Source: Thermoplasmatota archaeon
GTDB lineage: Archaea > Thermoplasmatota > Thermoplasmata > Thermoplasmatales > Thermoplasmataceae
Assembly: GCA_023379355.1 (NCBI GenBank)
Contig: JAMCUD010000056.1
Coordinates: 26,344-90,343, forward strand
DNA length: 64,000 nt
Direction of reading: 5' to 3'
The position numbers and the translations under genes are program-made. Positions 25,291-33,815 of the stretch are shown piece after piece. Under the pieces are notes generated by a model. That model did no database searches, was not told where the DNA came from, and was given only the letters and a program-made list of their open reading frames with translations. Each line of letters starts with the position of its first letter. Position 1 is the first letter of the stretch.

Positions 25291-25644
25291 TCAGCTGAGA
25301 ACCCTGTAAACAGTATACCATAAACCCAGCACTATCGTAAAACCTATTGATAGTGAAAAACCAAGTTGAATAAATGGGTATGGAAAGTATAGAGTGAGGA
25401 CCCATAACAAAACCACGAATGCAAGGGTGTAGACAGGCAACACCTGTTTATCATAAATTATACTCAATGGATAGTGCTTGTCTGGGGCCAACTTTACCAA
25501 TTCTTATTAAGGACACATTGTAAATAAAGACTAGGAGAATAAACTCTGCAGGGCTGGCATAACTCAATTTCCATCTATTCGTTCTGTTCTTTACAAATAT
25601 CTTATCGATCGCAAATGCTTCATCAAAGACCAAGGATATAATTG
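25291..25644 (-). pseudogene. Frameshifted remnant of a small membrane protein gene
   Basis: Two overlapping minus-strand frames seem to form one protein. The upstream part (25644 to about 25500) contains SPAEFILLVFIYNVSLIRIG. The downstream part (from about 25500 to 25291) continues KLAPDKHYPLSIIYDKQVLP and has two membrane helices closing WYTVYRVLS. A single-base shift near 25490-25505 would join them. Upstream of 25644 the frame is closed by stop codons, so the N-terminus is missing too. I do not recognise the family; alternatively the 69-residue downstream frame alone may be a live small membrane protein. Confidence 0.4.
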
Positions 25645-25738
25645 ATATTGGCTAATTTCCAGGTTGCATAAGATTCTATGTGAATACTTCAAAGCATCCG
25701 AATATGTTGGAATTAATGGGTTAAATTCATCTAGCAGG

Positions 25739-25763
25739 ACCCCACCTCTAAAACTGGGGTTTT
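25739..25763 (+). terminator. Short hairpin followed by T-run
   Basis: ACCCCA and TGGGGT form a 6-bp stem around a 10-nt loop, followed by TTT, in a 240-bp stretch between the decayed membrane gene and glnA that holds no other gene. It could be a terminator-like element or a remnant of a mobile-element end, since its sequence is reminiscent of the hairpin at 5571. Confidence 0.25.
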
Positions 25764-25885
25764 AAACATAATATGGATGACATGAAGGAAATCCATCAAA
25801 TAGTCGGATTTAGAATTTCATTAGAAAACAATATTGGTGGGTTCACTACCTAAGATATTTAAACACACGCATTATGGCGTTAAGC

Positions 25886-27217
25886 ATGGAGGATAAACTC
25901 TCTATAATGGTCGAAAAACTGAAGAAAGACGACATTGATTTTTTACAGATGCAGTTCATGGATATTGTTGGTAGGGTCAAGACTCTCACAATACCCAGGA
26001 ACAGGTTTGATAGTGCAATAAACGAAGGTGTTGTTTTCGATGGGAGCTCTGTGGCCGGATATGCACAGATCGAGGAATCAGATATGAGGGCGCATCCGGA
26101 TCTTTCAACATATACCATTCTTCCGGCAAATTCCGGGCGAAAAACGGCGAGATTCATATGTGACGTTTATACCCCAGACGGGGAGAGGTTCCCGGGGGAT
26201 CCAAGGTACGCACTTCAGAGAGTCCTTGAGGAGCTGAAAAAGAAAAATATGGATTTCTATGTTGGACCGGAGTTTGAGTTTTTCCTCTTTAAGAGAGATT
26301 CGGAAGGAAATCCCACTAACATTCCGGCAGATACAGGAGGGTACTTCGATAATACACCCACTGACACCCCTAATGAGATCCGTCAGGAGATTCTCTATCA
26401 GATGTATGAACTGGGTTATTTCCCTGAAGCAGGGCATCATGAGGTAGCACCGGGGCAGCAGGAGATCGATCTCAGGTATGGACAGGCTCTGGTAATGGCT
26501 GACAGAGTAGCAATGCTGAAGAGTATTATTAAAAATCTTGCCCAGAAATATGGGTTATACGCAACATTTATGCCCAAACCGATCAACGGCGTGAACGGAT
26601 CAGGTATGCATGTCCATCAGAGCATTATGTCAACAGGTGAGAAGGAGAATCTGTTCTACGATGAAAATGAAAAATACGGCCTCAGTAAACTAGGTATGAA
26701 CTATCTGGGTGGAATACTCTCCAATGTCAATCAGTCTGCAGCAGTGCTGGCTTCATGGGTGAATTCCTATAAGAGGCTGATTCCAGGATACGAAGCTCCG
26801 GTATACATTTCCTGGGCAAACAAAAACCGTTCTGCACTGGTAAGGGTTCCCGCCGGTTCAGGAATGCGGAAGAGAATGGAGTTGAGATGCCCTGACTCAG
26901 CTGGAAACCCATACCTTCAGTTTGCTGTGATACTTGGCATGGGTCTTGATGGGATCAAGAGAAAACTTAATCCTCCCGATCCTGTTGAAAGGGACATTTT
27001 CCATATGAGCCACCAGGAAAGGGTGAAGATGGGGATAGATTCTCTACCTGAAAGCCTTGGCGAAGCCCTTCACCACTTCAAGAACAGCAAGTTGATGAAG
27101 GAGATACTGGGTGAGCACATCTTTGATAATTTCATAACGGTAAAGCAAAGGGAATGGGATAGCTTCCGATCGTACGTGACAAGATGGGAAGTTGACAGGT
27201 ACCTATCCACTCTTTAG
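25886..27217 (+). CDS. glnA: Glutamine synthetase type I
   Basis: GlnA forms glutamine from glutamate, ammonia and ATP and is the main ammonia-assimilating enzyme. The protein has the latch-adjacent FDGSSVAGYAQIEESDM, metal-site motifs in GPEFEFFLF and EVAPGQQEIDLRYG, the NGSGMHVHQS loop and the ATP-site NKNRSALVRVP. A TATTTAAA box centred near 25857 favours leaderless initiation at ATG 25886; ATG 25874 would add four residues. The C-terminal adenylylation tyrosine loop of enteric enzymes is not evident (the family-typical NLY is replaced). It is monocistronic and convergent with the next gene. Confidence 0.95.
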   Translation: MEDKLSIMVEKLKKDDIDFLQMQFMDIVGRVKTLTIPRNRFDSAINEGVVFDGSSVAGYAQIEESDMRAHPDLSTYTILPANSGRKTARFICDVYTPDGERFPGDPRYALQRVLEELKKKNMDFYVGPEFEFFLFKRDSEGNPTNIPADTGGYFDNTPTDTPNEIRQEILYQMYELGYFPEAGHHEVAPGQQEIDLRYGQALVMADRVAMLKSIIKNLAQKYGLYATFMPKPINGVNGSGMHVHQSIMSTGEKENLFYDENEKYGLSKLGMNYLGGILSNVNQSAAVLASWVNSYKRLIPGYEAPVYISWANKNRSALVRVPAGSGMRKRMELRCPDSAGNPYLQFAVILGMGLDGIKRKLNPPDPVERDIFHMSHQERVKMGIDSLPESLGEALHHFKNSKLMKEILGEHIFDNFITVKQREWDSFRSYVTRWEVDRYLSTL

Positions 27218-27226
27218 GCTGATTTT

Positions 27227-27745
27227 TTATTCGGAGAAGTTCCTCAGCCTCTCTCTCTTTTTTTGCATTGATCTTGAATATATATAAATGAAGATCAGGG
27301 CCGCTCCCGATATTATGGAAATGAATCCGATGATTGTGGTATAGATAACATTCTGGTTGATTGTTCCAAATGATGCACTGACAGTTGCAGAGCTGTTCCC
27401 TGCATTCACAACAACAAGTGTCCACGTTCCCGAAGAGTTTGCTATAATAACGGAGGATCCGCCGTTTAAGTTAATGAAATGCTTCCCTTGAGAATGGGCT
27501 CCGGCAGGGGAAACCAGATAAACAAATATGTCGTGGTTTGAAGGCGTGGCAGTGATCGAATACTCCAGATAATAACCCGCCGAAGCATTTCTGGTTATGG
27601 TGAATTGGTTTGAAGCTCCAAGGGATGCAGATGAGGAGGAAACAGAAGAGTGAATTTCTGAAGCTGAGTACACAAAAAGTACAACTGATAGGATAATCAA
27701 TATGATTGCTATCTGCAGTACCAATTTTTTCCTAGGGCGTAACAT
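27227..27745 (-). CDS. Surface membrane protein with two terminal helices and a beta domain
   Basis: The 172-residue protein has an N-terminal helix (about 9-28), a serine/asparagine-rich extracytoplasmic domain and a second helix (about 135-156) followed by a basic cytoplasmic tail RSMQKKRERLR. The middle contains GTWTLVVVNAGNSSATVSA, the pattern of a C-terminal strand pair in emp24/GOLD or PPC-like beta domains. Potential N-glycosylation sites (NAS, NSS) fit an exported domain. Such proteins are frequent on Thermoplasmatales surfaces. The function is unknown. Confidence 0.65.
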   Translation of the reverse strand: MLRPRKKLVLQIAIILIILSVVLFVYSASEIHSSVSSSSASLGASNQFTITRNASAGYYLEYSITATPSNHDIFVYLVSPAGAHSQGKHFINLNGGSSVIIANSSGTWTLVVVNAGNSSATVSASFGTINQNVIYTTIIGFISIISGAALIFIYIYSRSMQKKRERLRNFSE

Positions 27746-27800
27746 CTAGCTGTGGCATAATGAATTAAACATTAATATTTTGCTGTAACACTTACAGCAC

Positions 27801-30158
27801 CTAGGGTTTATCATCCTCGTCTGGAACAATTTCAAGGTTTCTGACTTTCATTACTGTTCTTATAAGTTCCAGGTGTTTGCCTAGTTTCTCCGGATTCCCC
27901 CTTATTTTACAAGTTTCAAGCTCACTCCCCATTGAAAGGTGGCTTGCCGTCTTCTGATTTCTAACAGATGCAATCGCAGATATGGCTGAAAGGAAATCCT
28001 GGTCATCGGCAATTCCCAAAGGTTCGGGCCAGCGCTCAAGATGAATGCTCTTTGTTTTCTGGACTGCAAGTTGCTGATAAACATGCTCAGTTATGAAGGG
28101 GAGAATAGGTGCGTAGAGCTTGAGAATTTCAAGCATAAAATAGTTAAGTCCACTGGCAAGCTCCCTCTTTGTGGAAGCATCCACATAGTCCGAACCAATC
28201 AGACCTTTGCAGATCTCCAGGTAGTTGTCACAGAAATCGTTCCAGAAAAGATTATCAATGTCCTGTCTGGCTCTGGACACCTGGTAATTCTCAAAATACT
28301 CCGTGGACCTGATTATGGTGGAATCAAATTTTGATGCCATCCATCTATTCACAGGGAGTTTAGGGGAAAATCCCCCAACATCAATCTGATGATTCTCAGA
28401 CAGCATAGACACCAGCCTTGAAGCGTTGTAAATCTTGACGACAGTTCTCCTGCCCCTTACAAAATCCTGCTCTCTGGCCTTAATATCCTCTCCAGGCAGT
28501 GTCGTTGCGGCCCAGTATCTAACAGAGTCTGCACCATACTGGTCTATCAGGGAGCCAGAGGATATTACGTTCCCCTTGCTTTTGCTCATCTTCTGGCCAA
28601 GCGGATCATATACATTTCCACTCACTATGATGTTCTTCCAGGGGATTTTTCTGTCGTGAAGATAGGATCTTACTATGGTGGAAAAAGCCCAGGCACTTAT
28701 TATGTCATGACCCTGGAACCTTGAATCATATTCAAGAAACTTATCTTCATTCACACCCTCAGGCAGGGCCAGCCTGGTGGAGAGTGAGGAAGTTGCCCAT
28801 GTATCCATTACATCTGTATCGGGGTATATATCAACAGACCCGCATTTATTGCATTTCTCTGGTGGTGAATCTGTTCTTGGGTCTACCGGGAGTTTATTCT
28901 CGTCAGGAGTCAGCATATTTCCGCATTTGCTACAGTGCCACACAGGAAATGGTACTCCTATAAACCTCTGCCTGGATATGCACCAGTCCCACCTGAGGCC
29001 TGATATCCAGTTGTCAAGCCTTGTTTTCATGTAATCAGGCAACCAGTTGATGCTGCCTGCAAAATCTGTAAGTTCTTTCTTTAGGTGAAGATACCTTACA
29101 AACCACTGTTTGCTGATTCCGATCTCTATAGGGGTTCCACATCTCTCGTGTGTATTGATTGTATGTTTTATTCTTTCTATCTTGAGAATCCTTCCCTCAT
29201 TGCCAAGTATCCCCACTATCTGTTTCCTAGCATCATTTATTCTCATTCCTGCAAGTGGTCCTGCAGTTTCCTTCATTATCCCATGGCTATCCATCACAAT
29301 CCTTGTACCGGGGTTATGTTTCCTCCACAGGGTTAGGTCATTCTGATCACCGAATGTGCATAGCATTTCGGCTCCCGTGCCTTTGTTCATATCTACATAT
29401 TCATCCGCCAGAATCTTGACCCTTGTGCCGTAGACTGGAACAACGGCATATCCACCAATCATTGCCGAGTATCTGGCGTCTGCGGGGTTTACCATTAATG
29501 CAACACAGGCAGCCAGCATTTCCGGGCGAGTCGTTGCGATCGGTATCCTGCCATTCTCAATATCAAACTCTATGTATACAAAATCAGTTGAAACAGTCTG
29601 ATCCTTCAGTTCTATCTGAGATATTGCGGTATTACATGTCGGGCATCTTATGGATGGCGCCTCGATTCTGTAAACATCTCCGTTATTCAGCATTCTCAGA
29701 AACATTTTCTGTGAAATCCTTGTGGATCTGGTTGAGAACGTGCGGTAAGAATGTTCGAAATCTGCACTAAGACCAAGATCACGCCAATCCTCCATGAGCT
29801 CAGCTGCTGCTTTTTCTGACTCCTGCTTGCATAACCTTATGAACTCAGACAGAGGCGTTTTTTCACCCTTTATTCCTAAGGTTTTCTCTGTGTACCTTTC
29901 AGTAGGCAACCCATTGTCGTCAAATCCCCAGGGATAGAAAACCTTGAATCCCCTCATTCTCTTGTATCTTGCTATAAAATCCTGATGGGGATATGAAAAT
30001 GCGTGCCCTATATGCATTTTGCCTGATATTGTCGGAGGTGGAGTGTCAATGAGAAAGAAATCTTCACGTTTTCCGCTATTCAGGTCCACATTGAAAATAT
30101 AGCTGTCAGACCACATTTTTTTTGCAGACCCCTCAATCTCCTTGAGATTTAATTCCAT
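27801..30158 (-). CDS. valS: Valyl-tRNA synthetase
   Basis: A class I synthetase charging tRNA-Val. It shows the HIGH motif (KMHIGHAFSYPHQD), the KMSKS motif (GQKMSKSKGNVIS), an editing domain with TTRPEM, and zinc-ribbon pairs CPTC and CSKCGN/CNKCGS. PTERYTEKTLGIK distinguishes it from leucyl and isoleucyl enzymes. ATG 30158 is chosen because a TATATA box (about 30190) lies 30 bp upstream; the longer frame starting at 30224 would read through this promoter. The product of about 785 residues lacks the long C-terminal coiled coil of bacterial ValS, as usual in archaea. Confidence 0.95.
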   Translation of the reverse strand: MELNLKEIEGSAKKMWSDSYIFNVDLNSGKREDFFLIDTPPPTISGKMHIGHAFSYPHQDFIARYKRMRGFKVFYPWGFDDNGLPTERYTEKTLGIKGEKTPLSEFIRLCKQESEKAAAELMEDWRDLGLSADFEHSYRTFSTRSTRISQKMFLRMLNNGDVYRIEAPSIRCPTCNTAISQIELKDQTVSTDFVYIEFDIENGRIPIATTRPEMLAACVALMVNPADARYSAMIGGYAVVPVYGTRVKILADEYVDMNKGTGAEMLCTFGDQNDLTLWRKHNPGTRIVMDSHGIMKETAGPLAGMRINDARKQIVGILGNEGRILKIERIKHTINTHERCGTPIEIGISKQWFVRYLHLKKELTDFAGSINWLPDYMKTRLDNWISGLRWDWCISRQRFIGVPFPVWHCSKCGNMLTPDENKLPVDPRTDSPPEKCNKCGSVDIYPDTDVMDTWATSSLSTRLALPEGVNEDKFLEYDSRFQGHDIISAWAFSTIVRSYLHDRKIPWKNIIVSGNVYDPLGQKMSKSKGNVISSGSLIDQYGADSVRYWAATTLPGEDIKAREQDFVRGRRTVVKIYNASRLVSMLSENHQIDVGGFSPKLPVNRWMASKFDSTIIRSTEYFENYQVSRARQDIDNLFWNDFCDNYLEICKGLIGSDYVDASTKRELASGLNYFMLEILKLYAPILPFITEHVYQQLAVQKTKSIHLERWPEPLGIADDQDFLSAISAIASVRNQKTASHLSMGSELETCKIRGNPEKLGKHLELIRTVMKVRNLEIVPDEDDKP

Positions 30159-30383
30159 AATGTCCCTTAATCCTTTTAGGCTATATATGATATTTTTAGA
30201 TGGCATTGTCATTGAAAATGCCAAATGAAATAGAGTTGTGTGATCTTTTAAATCGCTCTAAACACAATATCTTTGTGGAGTATTATGGCTGAAGTCAAAC
30301 ATAGTCTCCTTTAAACAAAGAGCATATAAATTGTACCTGGGGAAATGAGTCACATTTATTAGCTAGTTTTAACATAGGAATTC

Positions 30384-30809
30384 ATGAACTCGGAAAAGGA
30401 AATCTCAATATTCACAGGGCTCCAGAAAAAGGCCCTGAGTGACTATCAATTCCTCAAGAAGAGTTCCTCCCTTCAGAATATAGTATATTTTCTGGATGCT
30501 TTTATAAAGGAACATGAGGAGATACTCAACAGAATCGACGTGGACAACGATTCAATCAGTCTCAGTTCCAAGGGCTCCAGTCACATGGAGGCCACCAGAC
30601 ACCTCATTGAAAATCAAAAGATTGATGCAAATAGCCTTCAGGGGGTGCTTCTTCATATCTGCAAGGTGGAGGAGACCCTCATGGAAGAGAGCAGGAAACT
30701 TGCCGGCGATCAACCTGACTCGCCATTACTGAAATTCATAAATTGGCAGGAAAAGATTCACGAAGATGCTGACAATCTGTACCACAGATTTGTTGAGATG
30801 GCTGTTTAA
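30384..30809 (+). CDS. Ferritin/rubrerythrin-like four-helix protein
   Basis: The 141-residue protein is predicted to be all helical. Helix 2 has FIKEHEEIL, helix 3 has HICKVEETLMEE and helix 4 has NWQEKIHEDADNLY, i.e. two E-x-x-H-type pairs placed like the di-iron ligands of rubrerythrin and ferritin-like domains. The first helix lacks an obvious glutamate ligand, so the site may be incomplete. A TTTATTA box 27 bp before ATG 30384 fits a leaderless gene. A role in iron or peroxide handling is an inference. Confidence 0.45.
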   Translation: MNSEKEISIFTGLQKKALSDYQFLKKSSSLQNIVYFLDAFIKEHEEILNRIDVDNDSISLSSKGSSHMEATRHLIENQKIDANSLQGVLLHICKVEETLMEESRKLAGDQPDSPLLKFINWQEKIHEDADNLYHRFVEMAV

Positions 30810-30845
30810 GGATAATCATTTTACCTCATAACACTTTACCCAGTA

Positions 30846-31634
30846 ATGCACCTTTTTGTGGCCTCTATGGATGATCCGGCCAGTGTTTCCATGGGAAATG
30901 CAATAATCCTGGATGGCAGGTTTCAGCCGGAATCTGATGGGATATACAGATATAAGGAATGCCTGCTTGCTCTGATTGATCAGAGGCATCTTTACTGGAA
31001 CGGAGTTGATGATGTGGAAAAGAGATCTGGAAATAGAATTCAGGATGTGGTTTTTCTCTCCAGACACTCGTCTGCAGCCGGGATAAGGTCCATCACTGTG
31101 CACCCTACTGGAAACTATGGACGGGCGGATCTCGGCGGGGAGCCTCAAACACTGACCAAGTCCAATCCAGCCATGATGACCTCCTACCTCCGTTATGTCA
31201 GGGAAAACTTTACTAACCCGTCTGTTGAGGTCACATTTGAATCCACACATCACGGTCCTCTAATTGATAGACCTAACTTCTATTTCGAGATTGGAACTAC
31301 TGAACGGGAATGGAACGACAGTGAGATCCTGGAGGTCTGCAGGGATACGGTCTTCTGCTCAACTGCGAGGAATGAAAGGAATTTTGTTGGTGTTGGCGGT
31401 GGACATTACATGACCAAGATTACACAGTATGTGCTGGAAAACTCTGTGAACGTTGGTCACATGATCTCAAAGCACAGTCTTGCCGAAATCACTGAATCCA
31501 TGATACTGCAGGCAGTTGAGAAAACACCAAAATGCTCAGGCTTTCTGATTGACAGAAAGGGTGTGAAATCAAGGCAGAAAGATATCATCAGTCACATATG
31601 TGATGAGAGATCTCTTGAGAAAATCATTATATAA
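30846..31634 (+). CDS. dtdA: D-aminoacyl-tRNA deacylase (archaeal/plant GEK1 type)
   Basis: DtdA hydrolyses D-amino acids mischarged on tRNA, using zinc. The 262-residue protein carries the family signatures SRHSSAAGIRSITVHPTGN (about residues 72-90), TFESTHHGPL and GVGGGHYM. Length matches archaeal enzymes. It lies 37 bp after the ferritin-like gene and about 180 bp before a cluster with possible D-amino-acid chemistry, which makes the neighbourhood noteworthy, although DtdA itself is a housekeeping gene in most archaea. Confidence 0.93.
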   Translation: MHLFVASMDDPASVSMGNAIILDGRFQPESDGIYRYKECLLALIDQRHLYWNGVDDVEKRSGNRIQDVVFLSRHSSAAGIRSITVHPTGNYGRADLGGEPQTLTKSNPAMMTSYLRYVRENFTNPSVEVTFESTHHGPLIDRPNFYFEIGTTEREWNDSEILEVCRDTVFCSTARNERNFVGVGGGHYMTKITQYVLENSVNVGHMISKHSLAEITESMILQAVEKTPKCSGFLIDRKGVKSRQKDIISHICDERSLEKIII

Positions 31635-31818
31635 GCCAATCATGAATATAGTATAGTTATTTATATATATTATAATATTTATTTTTACATCCCTATGGTG
31701 GCGGACATTGTATTCCTCAGAGTCTCCAAGAAATGAAATTTTAGATTTGTATGTATAAATATTTAAATACTTGAATTCACTAACATCCCTCAATCAGGCT
31801 GAGTCCTGAGTGAAATAA

Positions 31819-32790
31819 ATGGAAGAAATGGATGGGGACGAAGATCCGCCCGGTAAGACACCGTTTTTTAGAGCAAGGCGTCTTGAAAGTGCTGTCAATC
31901 TGAAGAAAATTTATATTAAGTTCGAAGGGGCCGGAGTTACCGGAACCCAGAAGGACCGTATTTCAAAACAGCATGTAATAAGGGCAAAGAATGAAGGGTT
32001 TGAAACGATCTCGCTGGCTACATGTGGTAACTATGGGGCGTCTATCTCCCATTATGCCAATGTGTATGGTCTCAATTCTGTAATCGCAGTTCCGGAGCAG
32101 TATTCTGGAGAAAGGAATACTGAAATGGTTTCCAACGGGTCACAGATACTTACCATGAGGTCGAGATACGAGGAACTGGTTGAGCTTATGAGAGACAGGT
32201 CAAAGGATGAATGCTGGTATGATTCCAGCCCAGGTTCAAAGAATGCCGAGATCGATTTCAAGGGATATGGATCAATTGCATACGAGATAGTATCCCAGCT
32301 GGGGCACAGTCCTGCCTACGTTGCCGTACCTGTGGGGAATGGCACCACACTGGCAGGCATTTACAGCGGGTTCAAGGCAATGAAGCGGAGAGGCATTATC
32401 AAGAGGATTCCAAGATTCATAGGATCAAGCACTCCCAATGGAAATCCTGTTGTGGAGTCATGGAGGACTGGAAGGCGGACTGTCATGGAACTGGAACCAG
32501 TTGACATTTCGGAAACGGCTGTTTCAGAGCCTCTGGTGGCATTCAGGTCGTATGACGGACAGATGGCGCTGGACTCTATATATGAATCAAATGGTTCTGC
32601 CACCTATGTTTCAGACTCTGAGATGGTAAGATACGCCAAAATGCTGGAAACAACAGAGATGCTGTCAGTTCTGCCGGCATCCGCATCTGCACTTGCAGCA
32701 GCGGACTGGGTAGTACCCAGATCAGCCGATACAGAAAGTGATATTGTTGTTGTAATCACAGGAAGGTCAAGAAAATGGATAACGCAATAG
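31819..32790 (+). CDS. PLP-dependent fold-type II enzyme (threonine synthase-like)
   Basis: The 323-residue protein belongs to the tryptophan-synthase-beta/threonine-synthase superfamily. The PLP lysine is K45 in TGTQKDRIS; the phosphate-anchoring GNYGAS loop (about 72-77) and the second glycine loop VPVGNGTTLAG are present. It is shorter than threonine synthase (about 350-430) and lacks its N-terminal zinc or lid parts, so the substrate probably differs. Beta-replacement or elimination on an activated serine, threonine or homoserine is the family chemistry. It heads a unit with overlapping DUF1611 and PP-loop genes. A TATTTAAATA box near 31765 and a GAGTGA site before the ATG are the likely start signals. 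Confidence 0.75.
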   Translation: MEEMDGDEDPPGKTPFFRARRLESAVNLKKIYIKFEGAGVTGTQKDRISKQHVIRAKNEGFETISLATCGNYGASISHYANVYGLNSVIAVPEQYSGERNTEMVSNGSQILTMRSRYEELVELMRDRSKDECWYDSSPGSKNAEIDFKGYGSIAYEIVSQLGHSPAYVAVPVGNGTTLAGIYSGFKAMKRRGIIKRIPRFIGSSTPNGNPVVESWRTGRRTVMELEPVDISETAVSEPLVAFRSYDGQMALDSIYESNGSATYVSDSEMVRYAKMLETTEMLSVLPASASALAAADWVVPRSADTESDIVVVITGRSRKWITQ

Positions 32791-33815
32791 TACTTGCGGA
32801 GGGTGTGCTGGGAAGCACATATGGAAAAACCGCAAATGGACTGGTCAGATATACGAGAAGGTATAATGTAAGGGCGGTCATTGATTCAAGCAAGGCTGGA
32901 ATGGATGCAGGAATGGTGGTAGAGGGAAAGCGTAAAGGAATCCCTGTCCTTGGCGAAATTGATGAAATCAAAGGCGCATCAGTAGATACCCTTGTAATAG
33001 GTATAGCTACCGATGGCGGATTCCTCCCTCCGGAATACAGATCAACAGTTAAGAAAGCCATTGAGAACGGAATGAACGTTGTAAGCGGTCTGCATGAATT
33101 CCTGAGTGATGACCCTGAATTTGCTGCCCTTGCCAGAATGTATAACTCCAGAATCACCGATGTCAGGAAAATGTTCAGAGAAATGAAGCAACCTTTTACT
33201 GGGAGGATCAGAGAAGTTAGTGCATCCAAAATCGCTGTTCTTGGAACGGATAGCGCCATAGGGAAGAGAACAACTGCAGTAATCCTGAACAATGCAATGA
33301 ACTCCTCCGGAGAAAAATCTTCAATGGTCGGAACTGGACAGACTGCATGGATGCAGGGTATTGAGCATACGGTGGTTGTTGATTCTATGATAAACGACTT
33401 CATCCCTGGAAACCTTGAGTGGAATACAATCCAGGCATGGGAGGATGGCAGGCCGGATTTCCTGTTCATAGAGGGGCAGGGTTCCGTGTTGCATCCAGCA
33501 TATCCGGGCAGCTTTGAGATCATAGGGGCCTGCAGGCCTAACGCTATCATTTTGCAGCATGCACCGAAGAGAAAGTACTTCGATGGGTTTGAGGAGTTTG
33601 AAATTCCTCCTGTTGAGAAATACATAAAGGTCCTGGAGCTTCTCTCAGGCTCCCCAGTGATCGCAATATCTCTCAACACTGAGAATATGAATGCCGACGA
33701 GATCAGAGATCAGATACAGGAGCTCGAATCCAGATATGGGGTCCCAGTCTTTGATCCACTGGCTAGAAATGTTTCAGACTCGTTGGAGAGCATAAGGAAG
33801 GAACTCGTCCAATGA
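32775..33815 (+). CDS. DUF1611 / DgcN-like protein
   Basis: The 346-residue protein has a Rossmann-like N-terminal domain (about 1-130) and a P-loop C-terminal domain with GTDSAIGKRTTA (about 156-167) and EGQGSVLHPAYPG. This architecture is the DUF1611 family. One bacterial member, DgcN, is reported to act with the racemase DgcA in D-glutamate catabolism by N-acylation. The archaeal members are uncharacterised. It overlaps the PLP enzyme by 16 bp and the PP-loop gene by 4 bp, which argues for a shared pathway. The P-loop suggests nucleotide or CoA binding. Confidence 0.75.
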   Translation: MDNAIVLAEGVLGSTYGKTANGLVRYTRRYNVRAVIDSSKAGMDAGMVVEGKRKGIPVLGEIDEIKGASVDTLVIGIATDGGFLPPEYRSTVKKAIENGMNVVSGLHEFLSDDPEFAALARMYNSRITDVRKMFREMKQPFTGRIREVSASKIAVLGTDSAIGKRTTAVILNNAMNSSGEKSSMVGTGQTAWMQGIEHTVVVDSMINDFIPGNLEWNTIQAWEDGRPDFLFIEGQGSVLHPAYPGSFEIIGACRPNAIILQHAPKRKYFDGFEEFEIPPVEKYIKVLELLSGSPVIAISLNTENMNADEIRDQIQELESRYGVPVFDPLARNVSDSLESIRKELVQ

